Source of the DNA: Clostridia bacterium
GTDB lineage: Bacteria; Bacillota; Clostridia; Oscillospirales; Acutalibacteraceae
Length of the DNA: 33,693 nucleotides
Reading direction: 5' to 3'
NCBI GenBank assembly: GCA_017472225.1
Contig: JAFUQS010000068.1
Coordinates: 1 to 33,693 of the forward strand
Position numbers and translations under genes: made by a program. The notes below the pieces were generated by a model. It had not been told where the DNA came from, searched no databases, and saw only the letters and a list, made by a program, of their open reading frames with translations. Shown here one piece after another: positions 23,124 through 32,000 of the stretch (the first letter of the stretch is position 1; each line of letters opens with the position of its first letter).

Positions 23124-23707
23124 GAACGGCAGAAATTTTACGCAAAACAGCAGAAACAGATATTTCTCTTAAACTGAATATAGACGGCAAGGGAGAAAGC
23201 ACCGTTAACACCGGCTGCGGATTTCTTGACCATATGCTGACCCTTTTTGCAAAGCATGGCAGATTTGACCTTGATATCACCTGCAAGGGTGACACTCAAG
23301 TTGATTTTCACCACACTGCCGAGGATATCGGAATAGTGCTGGGTCAGGCTTTCAAGGAAGCACTCGGCGACAAAAAGGGTATCACCCGCTACGGCAGTAT
23401 GATTCTTCCCATGGACGAGGCGCTCATTCTGTCGGCGGTTGATATTTCAGGCAGAAGCTGTCTCGGTTATGATTTAGCCATTCCCACCGAAAAGGTTGGT
23501 GTGTTTGATACTGAGCTTGTGGAAGAATTCTTTCTCGGCTTTGTCCGTAATGCACAGGTAACACTTCATATAAGGCAAATGTCAGGTACAAATTCCCATC
23601 ACATTATTGAGGGTGCCTTCAAATCCGTTGCAAGAAGTATGAAAGAGGCAGTTAAAATCGACGCTGACTTTTCTGATGAAATCATGTCCACGAAAGGTGT
23701 TTTGTAA
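23120..23707 (+). CDS. hisB: imidazoleglycerol-phosphate dehydratase
   Basis: A 195-residue, single-function HisB that dehydrates imidazoleglycerol phosphate to imidazole-acetol phosphate, using Mn. Conserved metal and active-site stretches are GCGFLDHMLTLFAKH, VDFHHTAEDIGI and GTNSHHIIEGAFK. The N-terminal histidinol-phosphatase domain of the enterobacterial fusion is absent, so that step needs another gene, not found here. It starts within the end of hisC (ATGA) and ends in TAATG shared with hisH. Confidence 0.97.
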   Translation: MRTAEILRKTAETDISLKLNIDGKGESTVNTGCGFLDHMLTLFAKHGRFDLDITCKGDTQVDFHHTAEDIGIVLGQAFKEALGDKKGITRYGSMILPMDEALILSAVDISGRSCLGYDLAIPTEKVGVFDTELVEEFFLGFVRNAQVTLHIRQMSGTNSHHIIEGAFKSVARSMKEAVKIDADFSDEIMSTKGVL

Positions 23708-24327
23708 TGGTAGCGATTGTTGATTACGGCGTCGGAAATCTTTTTTCCCTCAAAAGCTCACTGAAGGCTGTGGGTGCAGAGGTTGTTGTCACAGCCGACA
23801 TTGAGGTGCTTAAAAGTGCAGACCAGATTATTCTGCCCGGTGTAGGTGCCTTTGAGGATGCGGCAAAAAAATTGCGTGAAAGCGGACTTTCCGAAAAGCT
23901 TATTTCTCTTGCAAAAAGCGGAAAACCCTTTCTCGGTATCTGCCTTGGTATGCAGCTTCTTTTTGAAAAGAGCTATGAATACGGCGAGCATGAGGGTCTG
24001 GGTCTTATCAAGGGCAATGTCAGACCGATTGAGGGAGTGATTCCGGAGGAATATAAAATACCCCATATCGGCTGGAATTCACTTTCCTTCAAGGGTGAAA
24101 AAAGCCCTCTGTGGAAATATATAAATGACGGCGACTATGTATATTTTGTTCATTCATATTATGCCGCTGACTGTGAGAAGAATGTTATTGCCGATTCGGA
24201 ATACGGTGCCCGACTCACTGCCGCTGTGGCTGACGGAAACATTTTCGGTTGTCAGTTCCACCCGGAAAAAAGCGGAACGGTGGGGCTGAACATTCTCAAA
24301 GCCTTTACCGAAATGAAAGGGGAGTAA
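23707..24327 (+). CDS. hisH: imidazole glycerol phosphate synthase, glutaminase subunit
   Basis: A 206-residue class I glutamine amidotransferase. It hydrolyses glutamine and passes ammonia to HisF. The catalytic triad is Cys79 in LGICLGMQ, with His185 and Glu187 in CQFHPEKSG. The oxyanion strand region LPGVGAFEDA is present. It shares one base with the hisB stop (TAATG), which gives tight coupling, and precedes hisA by 3 bases. Confidence 0.97.
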   Translation: MVAIVDYGVGNLFSLKSSLKAVGAEVVVTADIEVLKSADQIILPGVGAFEDAAKKLRESGLSEKLISLAKSGKPFLGICLGMQLLFEKSYEYGEHEGLGLIKGNVRPIEGVIPEEYKIPHIGWNSLSFKGEKSPLWKYINDGDYVYFVHSYYAADCEKNVIADSEYGARLTAAVADGNIFGCQFHPEKSGTVGLNILKAFTEMKGE

Positions 24328-24330
24328 GAT

Positions 24331-25044
24331 ATGCTGATTTATCCTGCAATAGATTTATATGAGGGCAAGGCTGTCCGTCTTTTCAAGGGTGATTACAAGC
24401 AAATGACGGTTTACAGTGAAAATCCCCTTGAAATTGCACAGGATTTTGAAAAATGCGGTGCAACACACATTCATATGGTTGACCTTGAGGGTGCAAAAAT
24501 GGGCACAACTCCCAACTTTGAAACTGTGTGCAAAATTAAAAACAACACAAGCCTTTTTTGTGAAATCGGCGGAGGTATCCGCAGTATGGAGGTTATTGAC
24601 CGATATATTTCGGCAGGCATTGACAGAGTAATTCTCGGCACGGCAGCCGTAACCGAAAAGGGCTTCACCGAAAAAGCAGTCAAGGCATACGGCGATAAGA
24701 TTGCAGTAGGTATTGACATAAAAGACGGCTTTGTTGCAATTAAGGGCTGGACCGAAAAATCTGAGCTTAAAGCGATGGATTTTGCTGCGGAAATGGAAAA
24801 AATCGGTGTCAGAACACTCATTTGCACCGATATTTCAAAGGACGGCGCAATGGAAGGCACAAACCACGCACTTTATAAAGAGCTTTCTGAAAAATTCGGT
24901 ATGCAGATTATCGCTTCAGGTGGTGTTTCTTCAATTGAAGATGTGAAAAAGCTCACACAAAGAGATATGTACGGTGCAATTATCGGCAAGGCATATTACA
25001 CGGGTGCAATTGACCTGAAGGAAGCAATCGAGGTGGCAAAATGA
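24331..25044 (+). CDS. hisA: phosphoribosylformimino-AICAR-phosphate isomerase (ProFAR isomerase)
   Basis: A 237-residue TIM-barrel enzyme that performs the Amadori rearrangement of ProFAR to PRFAR. The two catalytic Asp regions are seen as Asp8 in YPAIDLYEGK and Asp129 in VGIDIKDG. Phosphate-binding glycines appear in CEIGGGIRS and IASGGVSSIED. GGGGAG lies before the ATG. It overlaps hisF by 4 bases. Confidence 0.97.
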   Translation: MLIYPAIDLYEGKAVRLFKGDYKQMTVYSENPLEIAQDFEKCGATHIHMVDLEGAKMGTTPNFETVCKIKNNTSLFCEIGGGIRSMEVIDRYISAGIDRVILGTAAVTEKGFTEKAVKAYGDKIAVGIDIKDGFVAIKGWTEKSELKAMDFAAEMEKIGVRTLICTDISKDGAMEGTNHALYKELSEKFGMQIIASGGVSSIEDVKKLTQRDMYGAIIGKAYYTGAIDLKEAIEVAK

Positions 25045-25799
25045 TTACAAAAAGAATTATTCCCTGCCTTGATGTGCGTGACGGCAGAGTTGTGAAGGGC
25101 GTGAATTTTGAAGGCCTCAGAGATGTCAGCTCTCCCGTTGAGCTTGCAAAATATTACAGCAGCTGCGGAGCTGATGAGCTTGTTTTTTATGACATCACGG
25201 CTTCTTCTGACGGCAGAAAGCTTTTCACAGATATTCTTTGCGAAACGGCAAAAAGTGTTTTTATTCCGCTTACTGTCGGCGGCGGCATCAACACCGTTGC
25301 AGATTTTGACCGTGTTCTCAAATGCGGTGCCGACAAGGTCAGCGTAAATTCCGGAGCTATCAGAAACCCTGACCTCATATATGAAGCCGCAAAGCTTTAC
25401 GGTGACCAATGCGTTGTAATTTCTGCCGATGTCAAGCGTGTTGACGGAGTTTTTCGTGTGTTTGCAAAGGGCGGCAGAGAAAACACGGGTCTTGAAGCCA
25501 TTGAATGGATAAAACGCTGTGTCGGCAACGGTGCAGGTGAGGTTGTTCTCAACTCAATTGATACCGACGGTGTAAAAAAAGGCTTTGACCTTGAAATGCT
25601 TGATGCAGTATGCAATGCGGTGTCCGTACCGGTTATTGCTTCCGGCGGTGCAGGCTGCATTGATGACTTCATCACTCTTTTCAAAACACTTGACAAGGTT
25701 GATGCAGGCCTTGCCGCTTCAATCTTCCACTTCGGTGAGGTTAAAATCTCAGACCTTAAAGCCGAAATGGCAAAAGCAAATATTCCCACAAGGTTATAA
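25041..25799 (+). CDS. hisF: imidazole glycerol phosphate synthase, cyclase subunit
   Basis: A 252-residue TIM-barrel enzyme that takes ammonia from HisH and closes the imidazole ring, releasing AICAR. Catalytic Asp11 (IPCLDVRDGRVVKG) and Asp130 (VISADVKR) are in place. The phosphate sites TVGGGINT and IASGGAG are conserved. The start overlaps the hisA stop (ATGA). Confidence 0.97.
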   Translation: MITKRIIPCLDVRDGRVVKGVNFEGLRDVSSPVELAKYYSSCGADELVFYDITASSDGRKLFTDILCETAKSVFIPLTVGGGINTVADFDRVLKCGADKVSVNSGAIRNPDLIYEAAKLYGDQCVVISADVKRVDGVFRVFAKGGRENTGLEAIEWIKRCVGNGAGEVVLNSIDTDGVKKGFDLEMLDAVCNAVSVPVIASGGAGCIDDFITLFKTLDKVDAGLAASIFHFGEVKISDLKAEMAKANIPTRL

Positions 25800-25811
25800 A
25801 AGGTGATACTT

Positions 25812-26459
25812 ATGATAAACATTGATGAACTGAAATTTGACGAAAAAGGGCTTATCCCTGCAATTGTTGTGGATGCTGTGACAAAAAAGGTGCTCACACT
25901 TGCATATATGAACAGGGAAAGTCTCAGCATATCAATCGAAAAGGAGCTGACCTGCTTCTGGAGCCGTTCACGGCAGGAGCTGTGGCTCAAGGGGGACACA
26001 AGCGGCAACTATCAGCACATTGTGTCCATTACGGCGGACTGTGACAAGGACGCTCTGGTGGTTATGGTTGAGCCTGACGGACCTGCCTGCCACAAGGGTA
26101 CAACCTCTTGCTTTAACGACGGGGTTTTTCAAAGTGAAGAACGCCACGAGTTTTCCTATGAAGGACTCATGAAGCTCATTGAAGGCAGAAAGACCGACAG
26201 AAAAGAGGGCTCATACACAACCTATCTTTTTGACAAGGGAATTGACAAAATTCTCAAAAAAATCGGCGAAGAAACAACAGAGGTTATCATCGCCGCCAAG
26301 GCTGAGGACAGGAAAGAAACAATTTATGAAATTGCGGACCTTGCTTATCATGTTATGGTGCTGATGATTGAGCAGGGAATTTCCCTTGAGGATATTCACA
26401 GAGAGCTTGCCTCACGCCATGTAATCGACCACAAGGTTAAACAGGAAAAAATGACCTGA
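25812..26459 (+). CDS. hisIE: bifunctional phosphoribosyl-AMP cyclohydrolase / phosphoribosyl-ATP pyrophosphatase
   Basis: A 215-residue HisI-HisE fusion covering steps two and three. The N-terminal cyclohydrolase domain (about 1-110) has [19 protein letters not shown] and the metal and Cys cluster in [12 protein letters not shown] and ACHKGTTSC. The C-terminal pyrophosphatase domain (about 120-215) has the MazG-like [12 protein letters not shown] and [13 protein letters not shown]. The ATG at 25812 is chosen because AAAAGGTG lies about 7 bases upstream. A GTG at 25803 falls inside that ribosome site. It is the last gene of the operon, and a terminator stem begins inside its stop region. Confidence 0.95.
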   Translation: MINIDELKFDEKGLIPAIVVDAVTKKVLTLAYMNRESLSISIEKELTCFWSRSRQELWLKGDTSGNYQHIVSITADCDKDALVVMVEPDGPACHKGTTSCFNDGVFQSEERHEFSYEGLMKLIEGRKTDRKEGSYTTYLFDKGIDKILKKIGEETTEVIIAAKAEDRKETIYEIADLAYHVMVLMIEQGISLEDIHRELASRHVIDHKVKQEKMT

Positions 26460-26480
26460 GCTGACGGCTCAGGTTATTTT
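26454..26480 (+). terminator. terminator of the histidine operon
   Basis: ACCTGAGC (26454-26461) pairs perfectly with GCTCAGGT (26467-26474) around TGACG, followed by TATTTTC. The stem includes the stop codon of hisIE. Confidence 0.78.
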
Positions 26481-26571
26481 CTGCAGATTTTCAGATAAAA
26501 ATTGTATTCACAGTCAAAACTGACATCTTGCATAAAAAAATTTGCAAAGGCAATAATTATTTCTGTCAACA

Positions 26572-26602
26572 TTTAATTCATACCCACTTGCTATGAATTA
26601 AA
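26572..26602. promoter_or_regulatory. 11-bp inverted repeat, likely operator of the iscR-iscS-iscU operon
   Basis: TTTAATTCATA (26572-26582) and TATGAATTAAA (26592-26602) are perfect reverse complements with a 9-base spacer. The right arm covers the -35 box. Because the first gene is an Rrf2/IscR-type regulator, this is a good candidate autoregulatory site. Confidence 0.65.
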
Positions 26603-26616
26603 AACAGTGATATACT
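26588..26616 (+). promoter_or_regulatory. promoter of the iscR-iscS-iscU operon
   Basis: TTGCTA (26588-26593), a 17-base spacer and TATACT (26611-26616). The weak -35 within the operator fits repression by competition with RNA polymerase. Confidence 0.75.
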
Positions 26617-26657
26617 ACTAAAGAAGTAGGAATTCTTCTGAAAGGAGTGAAAAGCAG

Positions 26658-27098
26658 ATGAAAATTTCAACCAAAGGAAGATACGGTCTTCGCATTATGA
26701 CAGACCTTGCAGTTCATGGTAAGGATTGCTGTGTTTCCCTGAAGGAAATTGCAGAAAGGGAGCATCTTTCCGAAAAGTATCTTGAGCAGATAATCAATAA
26801 GCTGACTAAAGCAGGGCTTGTTGAATCGGTGAGAGGAGCAAGGGGCGGATATCATCTGACAAAATCTCCCGAAAACATAACCGTTGAGGATATTCTCAAA
26901 GCGACGGAGGGCTCACTTGCTCCCGTGGCTTGTGCAGAGGATAACGGAAAATGTGAGAATTACTGCGATTGTGTAACGTCCTTCATCTGGACTGAGATAT
27001 ACAAAGCGACGATTTCGGTAGTGAGCAGAATAACACTTCTTGACCTTGCCGAAAGAAGTCAGAGCATTGAAAAAACAGAATTGGAGTGTTTGAAATGA
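26658..27098 (+). CDS. iscR: Rrf2-family regulator, IscR type
   Basis: A 146-residue Rrf2-family transcription factor. The winged helix-turn-helix is in the N-terminal half ([50 protein letters not shown]). The effector region has Cys92, Cys99, Cys103 and Cys105 ([15 protein letters not shown]), close in spacing to the three Cys that hold the [2Fe-2S] cluster in IscR. CymR-type members of the family lack such Cys, so a cluster sensor is more likely. It leads an operon with cysteine desulfurase and IscU and overlaps the next gene by 4 bases. AAAGGAG lies upstream of the ATG. Control of Fe-S cluster supply through the adjacent inverted repeat is inferred. Confidence 0.92.
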   Translation: MKISTKGRYGLRIMTDLAVHGKDCCVSLKEIAEREHLSEKYLEQIINKLTKAGLVESVRGARGGYHLTKSPENITVEDILKATEGSLAPVACAEDNGKCENYCDCVTSFIWTEIYKATISVVSRITLLDLAERSQSIEKTELECLK

Positions 27099-28282
27099 GA
27101 TTTGTTTATGCAGATAACGGAGCAACAACGCCTGTTTCAAAAAAGGTTGTTGAAGCTATCATTCCCTATATGACCGAGCATTACGGCAACCCCTCAAGCC
27201 TTTATGAAATCGGACAGACAGCTCACAGAGCTGTTGAAAAGGCAAGGCAGCAGGTTGCTGCGGCTCTGAATGCCGATGCCAATGAAATTTACTTCACCTC
27301 AGGCGGCTCTGAGGCTGATAACTGGGCAATCAGAGGTGCGGCACTTCTTGGTGCAAAAAAAGGAAAGAAGCACATCATCACATCAAAAATTGAGCATCAT
27401 GCAGTGCTTCATACTCTTGATAAGCTTGAAAAGGAAGGCTTCACCGTAACTTATCTTGATGTTTATGATAACGGTATTGTCAAGGCGGAGGATGTTGAAA
27501 AAGCAATCACCGATGAAACCTGCCTTGTAACCATTATGTTTGCAAACAATGAAATCGGCACAATTCAGCCCATAGAAGAAATCGGAGCTATTTGCCGCAG
27601 CAAGGGTGTGCTTTTCCACACCGATGCAGTTCAGGCAGTGGGCCATGTCAAGGTTGATGTTAAGCAGCAGAACATTGATATGCTTTCACTTTCAGGACAC
27701 AAATTCCATGCAACAAAGGGTATCGGCGCACTTTACTGCAAAAAGGGTATCCGTCTTCCCAACCTTATTGAGGGTGGTGCTCAGGAAAAGGGCAGGCGTG
27801 CAGGTACGGAAAATGTACCGGGAATTGTCGGCCTCGGTGTTGCAATTACCGATATGTGCGAAAACCTGGAAGAAAATGCAAAGAAGGTTGCGGCACTTCG
27901 TGACAGACTTTTTGAAGGTGCTTCAAAAATTACCCATTCAAGAATCAACGGCGACAGAGAAAAGCGACTTCCCGGCAACTTCAGTATGTGCTTTGAGGGC
28001 GTTGAGGGCGAAAGCCTCCTTCTCATGCTGGACTTCAAGGGAGTTTGCGCTTCAAGCGGCTCAGCTTGTACCTCAGGCTCACTTGACCCGAGCCATGTGC
28101 TTCTTGCAATCGGCTTGAAGCATGAGGTTGCACACGGTTCTTTAAGGCTTTCCCTCAGTGAATACAACACGGATGAAGATGTTGACCATATTCTTGAGGT
28201 GCTTCCGCCGATTATCGAAAGACTTCGCTCAATGTCCCCGCTTTGGGATCATATAATGGAACAGGAAAAGGAGATTAACTGA
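27095..28282 (+). CDS. iscS: cysteine desulfurase
   Basis: A 395-residue PLP enzyme (NifS/IscS type) that takes sulfur from cysteine for Fe-S cluster assembly on IscU. The PLP-binding Lys203 is in [11 protein letters not shown]. The persulfide-forming Cys325 is in [17 protein letters not shown], on the longer loop typical of IscS/NifS (class I). The start ATG at 27095 overlaps the iscR stop (ATGA) and has TTGGAG 8 bases upstream. A GTG at 27086 is possible but less likely. iscU follows after 2 bases. Confidence 0.96.
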   Translation: MRFVYADNGATTPVSKKVVEAIIPYMTEHYGNPSSLYEIGQTAHRAVEKARQQVAAALNADANEIYFTSGGSEADNWAIRGAALLGAKKGKKHIITSKIEHHAVLHTLDKLEKEGFTVTYLDVYDNGIVKAEDVEKAITDETCLVTIMFANNEIGTIQPIEEIGAICRSKGVLFHTDAVQAVGHVKVDVKQQNIDMLSLSGHKFHATKGIGALYCKKGIRLPNLIEGGAQEKGRRAGTENVPGIVGLGVAITDMCENLEENAKKVAALRDRLFEGASKITHSRINGDREKRLPGNFSMCFEGVEGESLLLMLDFKGVCASSGSACTSGSLDPSHVLLAIGLKHEVAHGSLRLSLSEYNTDEDVDHILEVLPPIIERLRSMSPLWDHIMEQEKEIN

Positions 28283-28284
28283 TT

Positions 28285-28716
28285 ATGGAATACAGCAAAA
28301 AAGTAATGGAACATTTCGCAGAGCCTCACAATGTTGGTGAAATTCCCGATGCAAACGGTATCGGTGAAATCGGCAACGCAAAATGCGGCGACATCATGAA
28401 GATGTTCCTCAAAATCGAAAACGATATTATTGTTGATGTTAAGTTCAAGACCTATGGTTGTGCGAGTGCAATTGCAACATCATCAATCGCAACAGACATG
28501 ATTAAGGGTCAGCCCATCAGTGAGGCACTCAAGTTAACAAACAAGGCAGTTGTTGAAGCTCTTGACGGACTTCCCGCAGTTAAAATTCACTGCTCCGTGC
28601 TTGCAGAACAGGCAATCAAGGCAGCCCTTGCTGATTATTACAGAAGACAGGGTATCGACCCGGAGCCGATTGTAGGAAAGATTGAAGAACACGACCACGA
28701 TGCGTGTCATATATAA
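28285..28716 (+). CDS. iscU: Fe-S cluster assembly scaffold IscU/NifU N-terminal type
   Basis: A 143-residue scaffold on which new Fe-S clusters are built. The three ligand Cys are Cys34 (NAKCGD, with Asp36), Cys59 (YGCASA) and Cys103 (IHCSVLAEQA), preceded by His102. The C-terminal tail EEHDHDACHI is rich in His, Asp and Cys and goes beyond the usual IscU core, so it might bind metal. No IscA, HscA/B or ferredoxin gene follows, as is usual for this minimal clostridial operon. Confidence 0.95.
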   Translation: MEYSKKVMEHFAEPHNVGEIPDANGIGEIGNAKCGDIMKMFLKIENDIIVDVKFKTYGCASAIATSSIATDMIKGQPISEALKLTNKAVVEALDGLPAVKIHCSVLAEQAIKAALADYYRRQGIDPEPIVGKIEEHDHDACHI

Positions 28717-28727
28717 AAATACGGCTT

Positions 28728-28758
28728 TGTGGCACACTTCCTTTTGAAGTGTGCCACA
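28728..28758 (+). terminator. strong hairpin after iscU
   Basis: TGTGGCACACTTC (28728-28740) pairs perfectly over 13 bp with GAAGTGTGCCACA (28746-28758) around CTTTT. The downstream tract TTATATTGTTTT is only partly T-rich, so termination may be shared with the next stem. Confidence 0.75.
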
Positions 28759-28770
28759 GTTATATTGTTT

Positions 28771-28800
28771 TGCAGAGTATATAATGCTCTGCATTTTTTA
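28771..28800 (+). terminator. second terminator after iscU
   Basis: TGCAGAG (28771-28777) pairs with CTCTGCA (28787-28793) around TATATAATG, followed by TTTTTTA. Confidence 0.75.
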
Positions 28801-28905
28801 TTTCCTTCAGCCACCCTCTTTCAAATGAGAGGCACGGCTTTAGCGGTGGAGGAACAGACCCTGAACAAAAAATTCCTCTGAACAAAAAATATTAGTCAAA
28901 TCTCA

Positions 28906-28934
28906 TTGACGGATTGTGAATAAAATGTTATGAT
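28906..28934 (+). promoter_or_regulatory. promoter of the giant Cys-rich secreted protein
   Basis: TTGACG (28906-28911), a 17-base spacer and TATGAT (28929-28934). Each box matches the consensus at 5 of 6 positions. Transcription would begin near 28941, leaving a leader of about 148 bases. The 28801-28900 stretch before it holds only a CCACC/GGTGG stem and a doubled GAACAAAAAAT. Confidence 0.75.
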
Positions 28935-28947
28935 TATAACGATTATA

Positions 28948-29063
28948 ATTGGTATTATAATGCCAATAAATAATAGCCTTTCTGAATTTTAAAGGGTGGA
29001 GCACGGGTCAACATCAGGTCAGGGATGTCCGGGTGAAGCTTTCTGAATTATTTTAAGAAAGGC
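28948..29063 (+). ncRNA. structured 5' leader, possible cis-regulatory RNA of unknown class
   Basis: The leader opens with a self-complementary stem (ATTGG...CCAAT, 28948-28967). GCCTTTCT (28976-28983) pairs perfectly over 8 bp with AGAAAGGC (29056-29063) and encloses a G-rich core with an ACATC/GATGT hairpin (29011-29028). A second copy of CTTTCTGAATT at 29039-29049 can instead pair locally with the same AGAAAG (29056-29061). The two pairings exclude each other, as in a switch. The ribosome site AAGGAGG is at 29071-29077, close to the 3' partner strand. I do not recognise any known riboswitch class. Confidence 0.5.
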
Positions 29064-29088
29064 AGACAAAAAGGAGGAAACTTCGAAA

Positions 29089-32000
29089 ATGAAAAAATTC
29101 TATTTTAAAAAAGCACTGTCAGTGTTAATGGCAGTTATGATGTTGTTGTCCTGCTGGGTATGGGTTGCACCCACCAAGGCGGAAGCAGCTTCAATTACCG
29201 ACCTGAAGAACATCATCGAACAGTATGAAGGCTATTTAACTAACGGCACCTTCTATACAAATATGGTGAGTAACTATACAGCCTACAATAACGCTAAGCG
29301 TTATTATGACGCTGTGACCTACGGTGGTGTTGCTTTTGATGAAGCACTTGCAGACCAATATGTTACTGCTCTGAGTAATTCTTTTGGAGCAACAGGGGCA
29401 AACACTACCTATATAGACTACCTCAATCAGCAGTATTATGACCGCAACGGTGGCGGAACCAATGTTCCTGCGGCTATAAGCAAGACATACACAAAAAACC
29501 TTGTTTATATGGACTATGATTTCAGCTATAGTTTTCAGTTTGCCCAGCAAAAATGGATTGATAAAAACTATCTTGAATTGTCTTGGTCTATTCCCAATAT
29601 GATTGTTGGTATTACCGATAGTGATACCTCTACCTTCCCGTTGCATCTTTTTTATTATACTTCGAAAACTAACAGAAAATTGAGCTATATTTATATTGAA
29701 AATAACTCTATCAAAACCAATCGAACCTGGAGAGTTGCAAAAAGTGCTATACAAACAAATAACATAACTACTGATTCTGCTGCAGCCTATGGTAAATGGG
29801 TTTATGACAGTGATTACAGAACTAATGAAGACATTGGTGCAGAAAGCGATTCCAATGCTCAGAATTTGTCAAATAACTATCTTTACAGTGCATCAACATA
29901 TTACGATGCAGATTTGGCATCGGTAAAGAGCTTCAGCTCAACCTTCTCCACATCGGCAAATATGGTAATGATGAATACTCCCATAGTTGCCAGAATGGAT
30001 GGCAGCACCATGAATAAATGGGCAAGTGATTATGGCTACGGTTATGTTTACTATGTTTACATGGAGCCCTATAAGCAGAATTGGAGCAATTGGAAAACCC
30101 TTTTGCCGAAGCTTTCATATGCAAACTATGACGGCTATGTTTACAGCAATGTAATTACCAACGGTGTTGCTTCAAACCTTGATACAGCATCATCAAAGGA
30201 TCTTTCTATGTCTTCAAACAGTATTGCAAGAACAGGTGATATTTCAAGTAATGTAACAAGCTGGATTAACAACGCTACTACCGGTGCAAATGCACTTGCT
30301 AATGCAAAATCTGCCGCAACAACAACGGTCACCACAAAATACAATGACCTTATTTCAGCTATTTCCTCTGCTGATTCGATTTATGCAGGCGGCAGTGCTC
30401 CCTATACATATGCTTCATGGAATAATTTTGTAAGTGCATACAATGCTGCAAGAGCTCACATGGCTTCACTTAACCCCAATGGCAGCAATGTTCAGTACAG
30501 CTCCGATGCAACAACTGTCGGCAACCTTGCAACTGCTCTTACAAATGCAAAGGCAGCTCTCCAATACAGAACATACGATGTAACATACGAAAACCTTTTC
30601 TCATTTTCATCATGGGCAAACTCAGCTTCAAATGCCGGTAACAATACTTCCACTCAATACAAGGGTGAAGTAATTGCTGATGTTAATGCAGGTACTATTA
30701 CTCTTGATGCTACACTTAATGACTTCTATACTTTATGTAATGGAGCAGCAGGATTTTATCTTTCTACTGTTGAGCCCGGTGAAACCTATATTTTCGATTA
30801 CGACCTTACAATAGAGTCCGGTGGTATGCAGGTAGGTGCGTGGTTCTACGATGATTCAGGAAATGCAGTTACTGATACTGCAACAGGTAAAGCATATTCA
30901 CTTTCTTACAGTGCTCCTGATTATTTTGAGTTTACTGCACCGGCAGGTTGTACAAAAGTTGCTTTCCGTATTGGTGCTACCGGAGATGGTGCGAAATGTA
31001 CTTATTCCAACATCGCTCTTTATAAACAAACAAGAGCCGACGCCGTTGAGCTTGACACATGGACATCACGCCCCATAAGAAAGGTTTTCACCTATAATGC
31101 AGCTCTCGGAACAACTCTTGATGTTCCCGCAAGAGAAGGCTATACCTTCAACGGCTGGTGGGTTGACACAGTCAACACCAACGGAACAAAGGATGCCGGC
31201 GAAGAGATTACCGACGGCAACGGAACCGTAGTCAGTGCATTGCAGAACTACGGAATAACTCAGGATTGGGTTTTATATTCCGATTGGATAATCAATACTT
31301 ATACAGTTACATTCAAAAATTGGGACGGCTCAGTTCTTGATACACAAACGATTCAGTATAAGAGTGGCGCAACAGCTCCCGCTGACCCGACAAGAGCTCC
31401 CGATGACACAAACCACTATACATTCAATGGTTGGAATACCGATTTCAGCAGTATCACCACTGATAAAACCGTAACTGCAACCTATACACCGACTGCTCAC
31501 AGCAAGATATATACAATTGCAACAGCCGGTGCAGAGGATAGCAACGGCAACATTATAGGTACACACAGCATTTCATGTTCAGGTTGTTCGTGGACATCAA
31601 GTGCAAGCTGTGTAATGACAGAGGATGCAGCCGGTTATGTTGCTCCTAACTGCTCAACAGCAGGTCAGAGAGTTTATAAATGTGCCGATTGCGGCAACAG
31701 CTACACAAAGGTTATCGCTGCAACAGGTGTGCATAACTATGCAGATGACGGCTGGTACTGCGTTGACGAAACCAACCACAGACGTGATTGTACAAACGGC
31801 GACAAGAACTGTACTGCTTACGAGCTTTCAGGACATGAATATTCCGATACCGATTGGGAAGATGACGGCGAAACAAACCACGCTCATCTCTGTACCGTTT
31901 GTAAGGGAGATTCATCAAAAAAGACAGAGGCTCATGTTTTCAGCGATTGGGCAGAAACCAAGGCTTCCACTTGTACAACTGCGGGTGAAGAATCACGCAC

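Noticed and set aside
28948-29063. c-di-GMP, TPP, glycine, ZTP or guanidine riboswitch
   Set aside because: The conserved core sequences of these classes, as I know them, are not present in the leader.
29236-29754. 172-codon minus-strand open frame
   Set aside because: It is antisense to the giant secreted protein gene, which has a promoter, ribosome site and signal peptide.
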